NCBI GenBank assembly: GCA_041649635.1
Contig: JBAZMV010000004.1
Span: forward strand, 1-64,000
From: Dehalococcoidia bacterium
Lineage (GTDB): Bacteria; Chloroflexota; Dehalococcoidia; E44-bin15
Direction: 5' to 3'
Length of the DNA stretch: 64,000 nt
This document shows, in pieces, positions 15,316 through 23,224 of this stretch. The translations under genes were made by a program, and so were the position numbers. The notes under the pieces are model-generated. The model was not told the origin of the DNA. It saw only the letters and a program-made list of their open reading frames with translations, and did no database searches. Position 1 is the stretch's first letter. The number at the start of each line of letters is the position of its first letter.

Positions 15316-15350
15316 CGAGAGGCCGGGACATGTTCCCGGTCTCTTTTTTT
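15316..15350 (+). terminator. Intrinsic terminator of zinc-ribbon gene 3
   Basis: AGAGGCCGGGA/TCCCGGTCTCT stem with one G-U pair, followed by seven or more T residues. Confidence 0.9.
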
Positions 15351-15439
15351 GTTTGATCCTTAGATCGATGAAGCGTTTTACTGTTTGGCGGGTTCGAGAT
15401 TCTTCATCATTCCATGCGAGAATTCAAAATGACAAACAT

Positions 15440-15712
15440 GAGATAAGTGCCCTCACCCTGACCCTCTCCCTGCGGAGGGAGAGGGAAGATAATTATAAGG
15501 AAACACCCCCTAGCCCCCTCTTCTAAAAAGAGGGGGAACAGGTACGTCTTGGATTTTATCCAAATGCCCAGCACAGCTCTCTCACCGGCCGGTGAGAGAT
15601 TAGCTTATAAGAGTGGTGCAGGAGAGATCTCTCTCCTGCTGGGGTATTAGGGGTGTCCCCTATCTTTTTTTCAATTCCCCCAAGATTGGGGGATAGCAGG
15701 GGGTTGACCCTC
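15440..15712. repeat. Cluster of dispersed intergenic repeats
   Basis: CCCTCACCCTGACCCTCTCCCT module, CCCCCTCTTC...AGAGGGGG inverted repeat, GGAGAGATCTCTCTCC hairpin, then the ordered GGGGTGTCCCC / TCCCCCAAGATTGGGGGA / CAGGGGGTTGA module. No gene is seen between 15292 and 15801. Confidence 0.7.
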
Positions 15713-15728
15713 CAGACACCTTTAAAAA

Positions 15729-15758
15729 TTGACAGCCATAGCCGATTCTAGCTATAAT
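15729..15758 (+). promoter_or_regulatory. Consensus promoter of the flavoprotein/CoA-transferase operon
   Basis: TTGACA (15729-15734), 18-base spacer, TATAAT (15753-15758), both perfect matches to the sigma-70 consensus. They lie 43 bases before the start at 15802. Confidence 0.85.
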
Positions 15759-15801
15759 CTGGCGGGTAAGCCGAGCAAATTGAAGGGGGAATTTAAAGAG
15801 A

Positions 15802-16542
15802 ATGGGTAAAGTTGATATCAAGATACTGGGCCTTTCGGCGACGCCGGTACTGAACGGCAACTGCGACACATTCGTCAAGGAAGCCCTGAAGGCCGCCGAG
15901 GCCATGTCAAGCGACCTGGGCAAGGTCGAGGTCGAGTTCGTCACGCTGGCCGATAAGGACATCACCATGTGCAAGAACTGCCAGTGGTGCATCCAGAACA
16001 AGAAGCCCTGCAAGATCAAGGACGACGCGCATGACGTATACGAGAAGCTGGTCAAGGCCGATGGTTATATCTTCGGCGCGCCGGCATGGGGGCTGACGCT
16101 CTCGCCGCCGCTGACCATCCTCTGGTCGCGCGTGCGCTACTACGCTATATTCACTCAATTACTAAAGAACAAGGTCGCCGGATACCTCACCGTCGGCTTC
16201 TTCGGTCTCGGTTTCGACGCCTGCCTGGACCAGATGGAGAACCTGATGAAGCGCATGATGATCCCCGTCGCCCGCGGCTGGGCCGTGACCAGCACCATCT
16301 ACCAGGGCGAGCGGCCGAGTTACCTGGAGCACGGCGTGCTCGACGACAAGCGCGGCATGGTCATGGCCAACCAGGTCGGCGTCAGGGTCGTTGAGATAAC
16401 ACGCATGATAAAATACGCCACGCAGCAGGGCGTAACCCTGCCCGATGATTATAAGACCACCGTCTTCGGCGGGCACTGGGAGAAGAAGCGCAAGAAGGTA
16501 TACGTGGACGGCGTATGGAGGGAAGCGGGCAGTGGGGACTAG
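15802..16542 (+). CDS. Iron-sulfur flavoprotein / NADPH-dependent FMN reductase-like protein
   Basis: Flavodoxin-fold protein of 246 residues. The N-terminal phosphate-binding strand and loop (ILGLSATPVLNGNCD) are followed by CKNCQWCIQNKKPC (near residues 57-70), the compact cysteine motif that binds 4Fe-4S in archaeal/clostridial iron-sulfur flavoproteins. YIFGAPAWGLTLSPPL is the FMN-contacting strand 3. It probably shuttles electrons in the cytoplasm of an anaerobe. Its last 11 bases overlap the start of the downstream CoA-transferase, so the two are translationally coupled and perhaps act in one pathway. Confidence 0.8.
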   Translation: MGKVDIKILGLSATPVLNGNCDTFVKEALKAAEAMSSDLGKVEVEFVTLADKDITMCKNCQWCIQNKKPCKIKDDAHDVYEKLVKADGYIFGAPAWGLTLSPPLTILWSRVRYYAIFTQLLKNKVAGYLTVGFFGLGFDACLDQMENLMKRMMIPVARGWAVTSTIYQGERPSYLEHGVLDDKRGMVMANQVGVRVVEITRMIKYATQQGVTLPDDYKTTVFGGHWEKKRKKVYVDGVWREAGSGD

Positions 16543-17809
16543 AGCTCAGCGCAGGGTCAGCGCGGAAGAAGCCATCGCGGCGATCAAGCCCGGCGATATG
16601 GTCTTCATCGAAGGCACCAGCGGTGAGCCCAGAACGCTCGTCGATGCTCTGGCCGCCGATCACGTAAGGCTCAAAGGGACGCACATCCTGGACAGCCGCG
16701 TCATACCAAACTCGCCGTATGCCAAATTGCTCGACTATTTCCACGTGATAACGATGCACGTAAACCCGGACTACCGCGATCCCGTGAAGAACGGCACGGC
16801 CGATTTCCTTCCCGTCGCACTCACGCAAACGCCGAAACTGTTCACGACCACGGTGCCGCTCGATGTGGCGCTGGTGCACGTATCGCCTCCCGACGAGAAC
16901 GGCAAAGTCAGCTTCGGCTGCGTGCCCGGCTTCAACCGCGATGCCGCGAAGCACGCAAAGGTCGTTATCGCGCAGATGAACAAGAGCATGCCCTATACCT
17001 ACGGCGACAGCCTCATGCCGCTGAGCGATATCGACTACATCGTCGAGGTCGACCGCCCCGTTCAGCCGTGGCCGGACCCGACCATCGGACCCGAGGAGGA
17101 GGCAGTAGCACGCGTCGTCAGCGATCGCATCAATGACGGCGACACGGTGTGCATCGGCGTGGGCGCGATACCGGAGGCGCTGGTTAAAATCTTAAAGACG
17201 CGCAAGAACCTTGGCATGCACACCGGCATGATTAGCGACAGCACCGTGGACCTCATGGAGAGCGGCGTAGTCACCAACGAGCGCAAGGCGCACGACAGGG
17301 GCGTGACCGTGAGCGGCGCGGCGGTGGGCAGCGAGAAGCTGTTCAAGTTCATACATAAGAACCCTAAAGTCGGATTGTATCCGTATACATACACCCACGA
17401 TCCCAACATCATCAGCAAGTTCGATAACTTCATAACTATCGTATCAGCCATCGAGGTCGATCTCGCAGGGCAGGTTAACGCCGAGACCATCAAGGGATTG
17501 CAGATCAGCGCCGTGGGCGGGCAGGGGGAGTGGCTGCGCGGGGCGGCGGTGGCCCCCAACGGCCGGTCAATAATCGCCTTCAACTCGTCCATCAGGGGCA
17601 AGACCTCCAACGTCTCCCGCATCGTGGCCAAACTGGGCGAGGGCACCATCACCAGCGTCTCCCGCTACGATGTGGACATGGTGGCCACGGAGTACGGCAT
17701 CGCCGAGCTCAAGGGCAGGACCATAGCCCAGCGCGCCAAGGCACTGATAGCGATAGCGCACCCCGATTTCCGTGAAGGGCTGGAGAAGGCCTGGCGCGGG
17801 ATAAAGTAA
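16532..17809 (+). CDS. Acetyl-CoA hydrolase/4-hydroxybutyrate CoA-transferase family protein lacking the catalytic glutamate
   Basis: The 425-residue protein has the family N-domain (SAEEAIAAIKPGDMVFIEG), VSPPDENGKVSFG, IGVGAIPEALV, ISAVGGQGEWLRGA and the C-terminal ATEYGIAELKGRTIAQRA. At the position of the thioester-forming glutamate (usual G-x-H-T/S-E) it reads GMHTGMISD, with glycine at residue 232. The two paralogues in this window keep the glutamate. The GTG start at 16532 has GGAGGG about 9 bases upstream and gives the normal length; a longer frame from 16445 lies inside the flavoprotein gene. It may be a hydrolase-like, non-catalytic or differently acting member. A strong terminator follows. 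Confidence 0.85.
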   Translation: MGTRAQRRVSAEEAIAAIKPGDMVFIEGTSGEPRTLVDALAADHVRLKGTHILDSRVIPNSPYAKLLDYFHVITMHVNPDYRDPVKNGTADFLPVALTQTPKLFTTTVPLDVALVHVSPPDENGKVSFGCVPGFNRDAAKHAKVVIAQMNKSMPYTYGDSLMPLSDIDYIVEVDRPVQPWPDPTIGPEEEAVARVVSDRINDGDTVCIGVGAIPEALVKILKTRKNLGMHTGMISDSTVDLMESGVVTNERKAHDRGVTVSGAAVGSEKLFKFIHKNPKVGLYPYTYTHDPNIISKFDNFITIVSAIEVDLAGQVNAETIKGLQISAVGGQGEWLRGAAVAPNGRSIIAFNSSIRGKTSNVSRIVAKLGEGTITSVSRYDVDMVATEYGIAELKGRTIAQRAKALIAIAHPDFREGLEKAWRGIK

Positions 17810-17817
17810 GTTCAGTG

Positions 17818-17852
17818 CTGGCGAAGGTGGCACTCACCTTCGCCAGTTTCTT
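17818..17852 (+). terminator. Intrinsic terminator of the flavoprotein/CoA-transferase operon
   Basis: Perfect 12-bp stem CTGGCGAAGGTG/CACCTTCGCCAG (17818-17846) with a 5-base loop, followed by TTTCTTT. Confidence 0.95.
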
Positions 17853-17882
17853 TGTAACTTCAGCATAGATTAGAAAATAAGA

Positions 17883-18854
17883 ATGACTACATTTAACAAA
17901 GTCGTTTTCAATCTAAACATCATTTTGATGGCAGTTGTAATGCTACTAATGGTGACTGCTTGCAATACTGAGACGCAGAAGACAGCAGAAGACTACGTAA
18001 ATCTTGGGAAAGAAGCCCTATCGGAAAACAGCTTCAATGAAGCGATAGGCTTCTGTAACCAGTCTATAGCACTTAATCCTAATAATGTGTCAGTCTACTG
18101 TGTCCGTGGAACAGCTTATGTTGGCTTGAGAGACTTCGATACTGCCATAGCTGATTTTAGTCAGGCTATAAACCTCAATCCCAACGAGTCTGTAGCGTAT
18201 TGTCTTCGTGGTATAGCCTATGAAGCGATGGAGAATTGGGATAATGCTATAGACGACTATAGTCAAGCCATAGTGCTTTATCCAGAATACGCTTCAGCTT
18301 ACCGTTATCTTGGAAACGTCTACACAGAGATGAGTAACTGGGAACAGGCCCTAGAGAACTACAACCGATCTATTGAAATAGACCCGGGATATGCTCCCGC
18401 TTATTGTGACCGAGGCTTGCTCTATATTGATCTTTATGAGCTTGACATGGCTGAAACTGATCTCAACCGTGCTATTGAGCTAGATCCCTATCTTGATACC
18501 GCTTATAGTGGTCGTGGGTTTATATTCTTTATGTCACTCGATATGAACAACGCCCTACTCGATTTTAATCATGCCATTGAACTTAATCCAAATAACGCCT
18601 TAGCATACCGCGGCCGCGCGATAACATACTCCACACTTGACGATCAAGATAGAGCCCTTGCTGATGCAAATCGTGCAATTGAACTAGACCCTAATAGCGC
18701 TGAAGCTTATTTTGGCCGAGGAGTAATTCGGAAGCGCCTTGGAAATGTAGAAGGGGCTATAGCTGACTTCCAAAAGTGTCTGACTCTAAATCCAGATGCG
18801 GACACCAAAGAAGAAGCTGAAGAATATTTAGAAGAGCTTGGAGTTGCACCATAG
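17883..18854 (+). CDS. TPR-repeat lipoprotein
   Basis: The 323-residue product has a hydrophobic signal segment (about residues 10-27) ending in the lipobox VTAC, so it is probably a lipid-anchored extracytoplasmic protein. About eight tetratricopeptide repeats follow, seen as the recurring AI..Y.QAI.LNP..A.AY..RG pattern every 34 residues. TPRs serve as protein-binding scaffolds; the partner is unknown. The gene is visibly AT-richer than its neighbours, and the ATG lacks a clear Shine-Dalgarno. It converges on hicB. Confidence 0.85.
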   Translation: MTTFNKVVFNLNIILMAVVMLLMVTACNTETQKTAEDYVNLGKEALSENSFNEAIGFCNQSIALNPNNVSVYCVRGTAYVGLRDFDTAIADFSQAINLNPNESVAYCLRGIAYEAMENWDNAIDDYSQAIVLYPEYASAYRYLGNVYTEMSNWEQALENYNRSIEIDPGYAPAYCDRGLLYIDLYELDMAETDLNRAIELDPYLDTAYSGRGFIFFMSLDMNNALLDFNHAIELNPNNALAYRGRAITYSTLDDQDRALADANRAIELDPNSAEAYFGRGVIRKRLGNVEGAIADFQKCLTLNPDADTKEEAEEYLEELGVAP

Positions 18855-18879
18855 TCGTAGCATGGGCAGTGCCCACCGC

Positions 18880-19221
18880 CTACCTGCTGAGCTTTGCGCT
18901 GACAAGCCGGTTCAAGCTCACGTGAGACTCGGCAGCCTCTATCGCCAGCTTGCGGTGCACCTCCGGCGGGACACGCACCTGGAACTTGCCGCTGTATTTC
19001 CCCAGCGCTATCGGAGTCGGGATCGTTTCCTTTGCAGTTTTCATGTCATCAATGACCTCTGCCACCAGCTCCCTGATACCTTTGAGCGCCTTCTCCGGCT
19101 CATCGGCCAGCCAGCTCAGGCTGGGGAACTCGGCGCACAGCCCCACATACTCCTGATCTTCCTCCGACCAGATAACACGATATGTATATTTATCATTTAC
19201 CGCTGACATCTTAGTTACCAT
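18880..19221 (-). CDS. hicB: HicB-family antitoxin
   Basis: The 113-residue product starts with the degraded RNase H-like HicB fold (YRVIWSEEDQEYVGLCAEFPSLSWLADEPEKALKGI) and ends with a ribbon-helix-helix DNA-binding part (KFQVRVPPEVHRKLAIEAAESHVSLNRLVSAKL). It would neutralise the HicA-like toxin encoded just upstream and repress their promoter. The ATG at 19221 overlaps the end of hicA and has GGAGG before it. Assignment is firm from the domain order. Confidence 0.88.
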   Translation of the reverse strand: MVTKMSAVNDKYTYRVIWSEEDQEYVGLCAEFPSLSWLADEPEKALKGIRELVAEVIDDMKTAKETIPTPIALGKYSGKFQVRVPPEVHRKLAIEAAESHVSLNRLVSAKLSR

Positions 19222-19462
19222 CTCCCGCCTCCAATCTCTCGACAGCCTTGAGCACCTGCTTCACCTGATACGCTTTAGCCATCCCTTTGTCGTCCTGAAT
19301 ATTCAAACGCGGGTCGTCCTTGAACGGAGTTTTGTAGATTCGATGGCTGGAGGCCTTCTGTCTGGGCTGGCCAAAGTAGTGGTCACACACTTTGCACAGA
19401 TCATCGAATCTCACCCCTTTCGCATTCTGCCGCATCAAGGCTAGGATTTTATCGGTTTTCAC
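19211..19462 (-). CDS. hicA: HicA-family mRNA interferase toxin
   Basis: The 83-residue product has the double-stranded-RNA-binding-like HicA layout: an N-terminal helix, a GVRFDDLCKVC helix, and SSHRIYKTP with the histidine corresponding to the catalytic GSHxxF-type motif. KMAKAYQVKQVLKAVE-like helices end the protein. It is expected to cleave translated mRNA when free of HicB. The toxin-first order and the 11-base overlap with hicB are typical. It is somewhat longer than the 60-residue minimal HicA. Confidence 0.8.
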   Translation of the reverse strand: MKTDKILALMRQNAKGVRFDDLCKVCDHYFGQPRQKASSHRIYKTPFKDDPRLNIQDDKGMAKAYQVKQVLKAVERLEAGDGN

Positions 19463-19468
19463 AGCTGT

Positions 19469-19497
19469 ATAGTATCATTATTGATATCATCTGTCAA
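19469..19497 (-). promoter_or_regulatory. hicAB promoter with operator
   Basis: Minus-strand TTGACA (19492-19497) and TACTAT (19469-19474) are separated by 17 bases. An inverted repeat TATCA-TTAT-TGATA (19473-19486) sits in the spacer and is a good candidate HicB operator. Confidence 0.65.
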
Positions 19498-19509
19498 TAC
19501 GTTTGTACC

Positions 19510-19760
19510 GCTAATTTGTCATTGCGAGGAGCCGAAGGCGACGTGGCAATCCCATAATCTTTGCAGACATACGTAGGGGAAGTTCGCGAACCGCCTCTAC
19601 CCACGCAAAAGATGTGTCCCTAAATAATTCACCGTTGCATTTGGGCAGACACGCAGGTCTGCCCCTACATCAATCGACCGGGCAATGATAAGGTGACACG
19701 AACTCCCCCGTGTCCCCCTCTTTGATTAAAGAGGGGGAAGCAATACAGCCGAGGGGGCGT
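19510..19760. repeat. Cluster of dispersed intergenic repeats
   Basis: TCATTGCGAGGAGCCGAAGGCGACGTGGCAATC (split module), two GTAGGGG/CCCCTAC-containing modules, and a CCCCCTCTTTGATTAAAGAGGGGG inverted repeat (19710-19736) that could act as a terminator. No gene is seen between 19463 and 19822. Confidence 0.65.
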
Positions 19761-19769
19761 TCGAAAATC

Positions 19770-19802
19770 AAAGAGCCCCCCATATCGGAGGGCTCTTTTT
19801 TA
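19770..19802 (-). terminator. Intrinsic terminator of the crotonase gene at 19823
   Basis: AAAGAGCCCTCC/GGGGGGCTCTTT stem on the minus strand (one mismatch) with a 5-base loop, starting 21 bases after the stop codon. It can act in both directions. Confidence 0.75.
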
Positions 19803-19822
19803 TCGGTTAAATATTCGTACGG

Positions 19823-20761
19823 CTATCTCTTTTTCTTAGCCGCTGGTTTCTTTGCTGCCGCCTTCTTGGCTGCGGGTTTCTTGGCCCCCTTTTTGATATC
19901 CTCGGGGCGCCAGTTCTGATCTTTGTAGGTCTTGTCCCTGTCCGCGTACATGCCCTTGCGGCCTTTTGTCTTGAGCTCCTTCATCAGGTTGAACTCGTTC
20001 TCCCCGAACTTGAGGTTGCTCAGGAGGGTGTGGGAAAGGCTGGCCATATCGTAGCCGGCGGAGAAGCCCATCATGTCCATGGACATGAGGAAGTGCTTCT
20101 TGCCCATCACTATGCCGTCAAGCGGGCGCGTGGCGATGAGGTTGGCGATCTTGGTGACCTCGGCCTCGAGCTTGGCGTGAGGCACTACCTTGTTCACCAG
20201 GCCCATGTCACATGCCTCTTCAGCCTTCAGCGGGTTGCCCAGGAGCATCATCTCCTTCACCTTGCGCCAGCCGATCATGTAAACATACAGCGGAATCGGG
20301 CCCTCGATGCCGAGGTAGGTGTAGCCCGGGTGCGTGTAAATGGCGTTGTCGCTGGAGATGGCCAGGTCGCAGGCGCACATGATCTCGAAGTGGCCTCCGT
20401 AGCAATAGCCATGCACCTGAGCGATGGTCACCTTGTCGCAGGTAAGGATCGCCTGCAGGATGCCGCGGCGTCCCCACCACTCGTCGACGCCCCAGTAGCG
20501 CCGTCTCTGCGGCGGGCGCTTGGCCTCATCGAGCCCGCGCCGAGAGCGCACGGCGTCGATGTCGTAGCCCGCGCCGAAGGCCCTGCCGGAGCCCTTGAGC
20601 ACGACCACAGCCACGTTGTCGTCCCTGCTGGCATCGTACAGCCGCGCGATGACCTCCTCCAGATCCTTCATCGGAACCAGAGCATGCAATTTCTCCGGCT
20701 TGTCGAAGGTCAGGGTGGCCACCCTGGTTTTCTTGTTGACCTCATACTTACAGTAACTCAA
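19823..20761 (-). CDS. Crotonase-fold protein with a lysine/alanine-rich C-terminal tail
   Basis: The 312-residue product has a crotonase core (ATLTFDKPEKLHALV, GSGRAFGAGYDIDAV, VHGYCYGGHFEIMCACD, THPGYTYLG). The Glu144-equivalent is kept (HFEIM) but the Glu164-equivalent is Gly. The last about 22 residues are almost only K, A and P in a histone-H1-like pattern (AAKKAAAKKPAAKKKR at the end), which crotonases normally lack; it may bind nucleic acid or membrane, or be a linker. A TTG start is used, with AAAGGAGG 5 bases upstream. It lies downstream of a CoA-transferase on the same strand. Confidence 0.82.
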   Translation of the reverse strand: MSYCKYEVNKKTRVATLTFDKPEKLHALVPMKDLEEVIARLYDASRDDNVAVVVLKGSGRAFGAGYDIDAVRSRRGLDEAKRPPQRRRYWGVDEWWGRRGILQAILTCDKVTIAQVHGYCYGGHFEIMCACDLAISSDNAIYTHPGYTYLGIEGPIPLYVYMIGWRKVKEMMLLGNPLKAEEACDMGLVNKVVPHAKLEAEVTKIANLIATRPLDGIVMGKKHFLMSMDMMGFSAGYDMASLSHTLLSNLKFGENEFNLMKELKTKGRKGMYADRDKTYKDQNWRPEDIKKGAKKPAAKKAAAKKPAAKKKR

Positions 20762-20809
20762 TCGTTCCTCCTTTGAACGTTTTCTATTGTATTTATTACG
20801 CTTTCGCGC

Positions 20810-22141
20810 TTACAACCCGAACATCTTTTTGGCCGCGGCTTTCAGCTCGTCGCGGAACTTGGGATGGGCCACGTTGATGAGCGCCTCCGCCTTCTGCCGC
20901 TGGCTGCGTCCGCGCAGCTCGGCGATGCCGTACTCGGTGATGATGCGGTCGCTCAGGTTCTTGTGTATTGTAACATTTGTGCCCTCCGGCAGCAGCGGCA
21001 CTATGCGCGATATCTTATCGTTCGACGCCGTTGACGGAACCACTGTTATGGCGCGGCCGCCTTTCGACAGGAGAGCGCCGATCTGGAACGGCACCTGTCC
21101 TCCGGCCCCGCTGTACAGCTCCGGCCCGATGCCTTCAGCCGACGACTGTCCGAAGAGGTCGACGATCAGCGTCTGGTTGATGCAGACCATATTATCCATC
21201 GACGCGATGGTGCGGATGTCTTCCAGATAATCCACATCTACCAGCTCGAACAGCGGGTTCATATTGACCCACTGCATCTCCTCGCGCGTGTCCCCGCCCA
21301 CGGATGTGATGACGGCCTTGCCCGGTTTCTCCGTCTTGTACTTGCCGGTGATGATGCCCTCGCGTACGCGGCGGATGATGCCCGGCACGGTGGCCTCTGA
21401 TTGATATCCTATATCGTTCCTGTTGTCGATGATGCCTAATTGCACAAGCTGCTCGGTGCAGCGGCCCACGCCGATCTGCAGGCAGTCGCCGTCTTTGATG
21501 AGCGAGCCGACGAACTTGGCCATCTGCTTCATGCCCTCGTCGGTCTCTTTCTTAGCTTTCTTGCCCAGAAGGCTGCCGCTGCCCATTACCTGGGTCGATT
21601 GCGACTTATGTTCCACGAAGTAGTCGATATCGGAGACATGCACATAGTTGTCGCCGTAGGTGCGTATCAGCTTGTCGTTGACCTCGGCGATGACCAGCCT
21701 GGCCTCCTGCACCTGGCGTTTCTTGTTCCACAGCGAGGCGCCGAAGCTGCAAAAGCCCTTCTCGTCGGGCGATGAAATCTCGGTGAGGAGGACATCCATG
21801 CCCTCTCTAAAATATTGCAGGTCGAAGGGGAAGAGCGAACCGAAGGCTACATCGCAGCGACGCTCCTTTACCATCTGCTCGTTTATGCCCAGCGGGAAGG
21901 AGCATGTTATCTTGAACGACTCGTCCCATCCCGGGTCGTACCACCCGAAGTCATATCCGGGTGTCGGCACGTATACGTTAACGTTCTGCAGCTCGCCCAG
22001 CCGCGCCGCTATCGCCAGCCCTATGGTGTGTGACTCCCGTCCAACCGTAAAGCCGATTCGGTCGCCTGATTTGACCATGCTGGCGGCCTTCTCGGCGGTA
22101 ATTGTCCTTTCCTGATAATACTGCTGCCAGTCCTTCATCAT
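20810..22141 (-). CDS. CoA-transferase of the acetyl-CoA hydrolase/4-hydroxybutyrate CoA-transferase family
   Basis: The 443-residue close paralogue of the 5577-6893 product shares ITAEKAASMVKSGD, FTVGRES, GYDFGWYD and CSFGASLWNKK. The catalytic glutamate is E249 in GYQSEATVPG; VTSVGGDTREEMQW and ITEYGIAELRGRSQRQ form the C-domain. GGAGG lies about 13 bases before the first of two adjacent ATGs. It is the first gene of a two-gene operon with a crotonase, repeating the pairing seen at 5.6-9.6 kb. Confidence 0.88.
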   Translation of the reverse strand: MMKDWQQYYQERTITAEKAASMVKSGDRIGFTVGRESHTIGLAIAARLGELQNVNVYVPTPGYDFGWYDPGWDESFKITCSFPLGINEQMVKERRCDVAFGSLFPFDLQYFREGMDVLLTEISSPDEKGFCSFGASLWNKKRQVQEARLVIAEVNDKLIRTYGDNYVHVSDIDYFVEHKSQSTQVMGSGSLLGKKAKKETDEGMKQMAKFVGSLIKDGDCLQIGVGRCTEQLVQLGIIDNRNDIGYQSEATVPGIIRRVREGIITGKYKTEKPGKAVITSVGGDTREEMQWVNMNPLFELVDVDYLEDIRTIASMDNMVCINQTLIVDLFGQSSAEGIGPELYSGAGGQVPFQIGALLSKGGRAITVVPSTASNDKISRIVPLLPEGTNVTIHKNLSDRIITEYGIAELRGRSQRQKAEALINVAHPKFRDELKAAAKKMFGL

Positions 22142-22179
22142 TAGCGGAAGACTTCCTCCTTGTTTGTATGCAAAACCGT

Positions 22180-22214
22180 GTTCAATTATCCTCTTTGAAC
22201 GGCAAAGTTGTCAA
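22180..22214 (-). promoter_or_regulatory. Promoter and operator-like inverted repeat of the CoA-transferase/crotonase operon
   Basis: Minus-strand TTGACA (22209-22214), an 18-base spacer and GATAAT (22185-22190). A perfect inverted repeat GTTCAA-N9-TTGAAC (22180-22200) brackets the -10, the geometry of a TetR/MarR-type repressor site. No regulator gene is adjacent. Confidence 0.55.
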
Positions 22215-22279
22215 GGATGAGGGTATTTTTTTGCCTCGCGCCCGACGTAGCACCAGATAGGTACCTAATAGTGGGGGAA

Positions 22280-22753
22280 CTACAGCTTCAACTTCTGCTG
22301 TGGCTGATTGTGGCTGATATAATTCTTACTCGACTGTCTTTGATGCACCATTTCCAGATAGTTCTCTCTATCGACGATGATAAGAACCAACGGTACACAT
22401 ACTACTGGCAGGAGAATAGAACCGTAGAAGAAGTAACCTCCCCAAAAATAGAATGACGCGATTAGGGATGCCAGAGCAATAAATGAAAGTAATACTACAG
22501 CAGACATGTATGCCCATTTCTTTCTAAATAATAGTAATATACATGGCAGAATCCATAGAAACGCTATCGGCACTGTTATTAGAAATAGTATGCCAACTAT
22601 TTGATTCCGTTCCTGATAGTCAGTAAAACCAATTAGCGGCAATTGAGGTCCAACAATTATAATAATTCCCGATATAACCAGCCATATCATTGATATCTTG
22701 GTTTTTAACGGGAACCTCGCTTGCTCTGAGTGCTCTTTTTGTTCTTCATTCAT
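22280..22753 (-). CDS. Small membrane protein, unknown
   Basis: The 157-residue product has four predicted membrane segments (around residues 20-43, 50-73, 80-104, 110-128) and polar ends. No recognised family. The gene is AT-rich relative to its surroundings and has no clear Shine-Dalgarno or operon partner, which suggests an accessory gene. Confidence 0.55.
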   Translation of the reverse strand: MNEEQKEHSEQARFPLKTKISMIWLVISGIIIIVGPQLPLIGFTDYQERNQIVGILFLITVPIAFLWILPCILLLFRKKWAYMSAVVLLSFIALASLIASFYFWGGYFFYGSILLPVVCVPLVLIIVDRENYLEMVHQRQSSKNYISHNQPQQKLKL

Positions 22754-22864
22754 ATGGTTGACACTAAATCTGTGACTAATTAGCTATAACTTAATCACTC
22801 TCTTGGGCAACAATGTAACCCATAACATAGCTGATGTCAAGAATAAAGGGTGTTTTTCGCCTCG

Positions 22865-23100
22865 CCTCCGCATCATCAACCGGCCGTAGGGGCGATCCTT
22901 GTGATCGCCAGACGTGGGCGAATCTCGTATTCGCCCCTACAAATGTCGACCTCGACGAGATTGCCGCGTCGTCCTGAAGGACTCCTCGCAATGACAATCC
23001 AAGATAAGAGATGCCCCGATACATCGGGGCCGGGGTTCTAGGGGTGTCCCCTAGATTTATTTAAGTCCCCCAAAGTATGGGGGACTACAGGGGGTTTGGA
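22865..23100. repeat. Cluster of dispersed intergenic repeats
   Basis: GTAGGGGCGATCC...GGCGAATCTCGTATTCGCCCCTAC, CGACGAGATTGCCGCGTCGTC...GACTCCTCGCAATGACA, GCCCCGATACATCGGGGC, then GGGGTGTCCCC / GTCCCCCAAAGTATGGGGGAC / CAGGGGGTTTGGA. Several module types are directly joined. An open frame across them (22791-23024 minus) is rejected as a gene. Confidence 0.7.
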
Positions 23101-23162
23101 GATCATCTCATACCTCAACCCCTAATCGACGTCGTAAACACCCGCCAAAACCGCATCGAAGT

Positions 23163-23192
23163 TTGCAAAAAAGCATTCGTATATGGTAAACT
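23163..23192 (+). promoter_or_regulatory. Possible promoter of the SDR-HMGCS-thiolase genes
   Basis: TTGCAA (23163-23168) and TAAACT (23187-23192) separated by 18 bases, 32 bases before the TTG start of the SDR gene. Confidence 0.4.
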
Positions 23193-23224
23193 TTCTACGC
23201 AAAATATCTGCTTGGAGGTAAGAC

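Noticed and set aside
18855..19206. Plus-strand open frame opposite hicB
   Set aside because: Antisense to a clear HicB domain gene; no motifs and no start signal.
22791..23041. Short open frames in the 22.8-23.1 kb gap
   Set aside because: They consist of joined dispersed repeats (GCGAATCTCG, GACTCCTCGCAATGAC modules) that occur in many intergenic regions.
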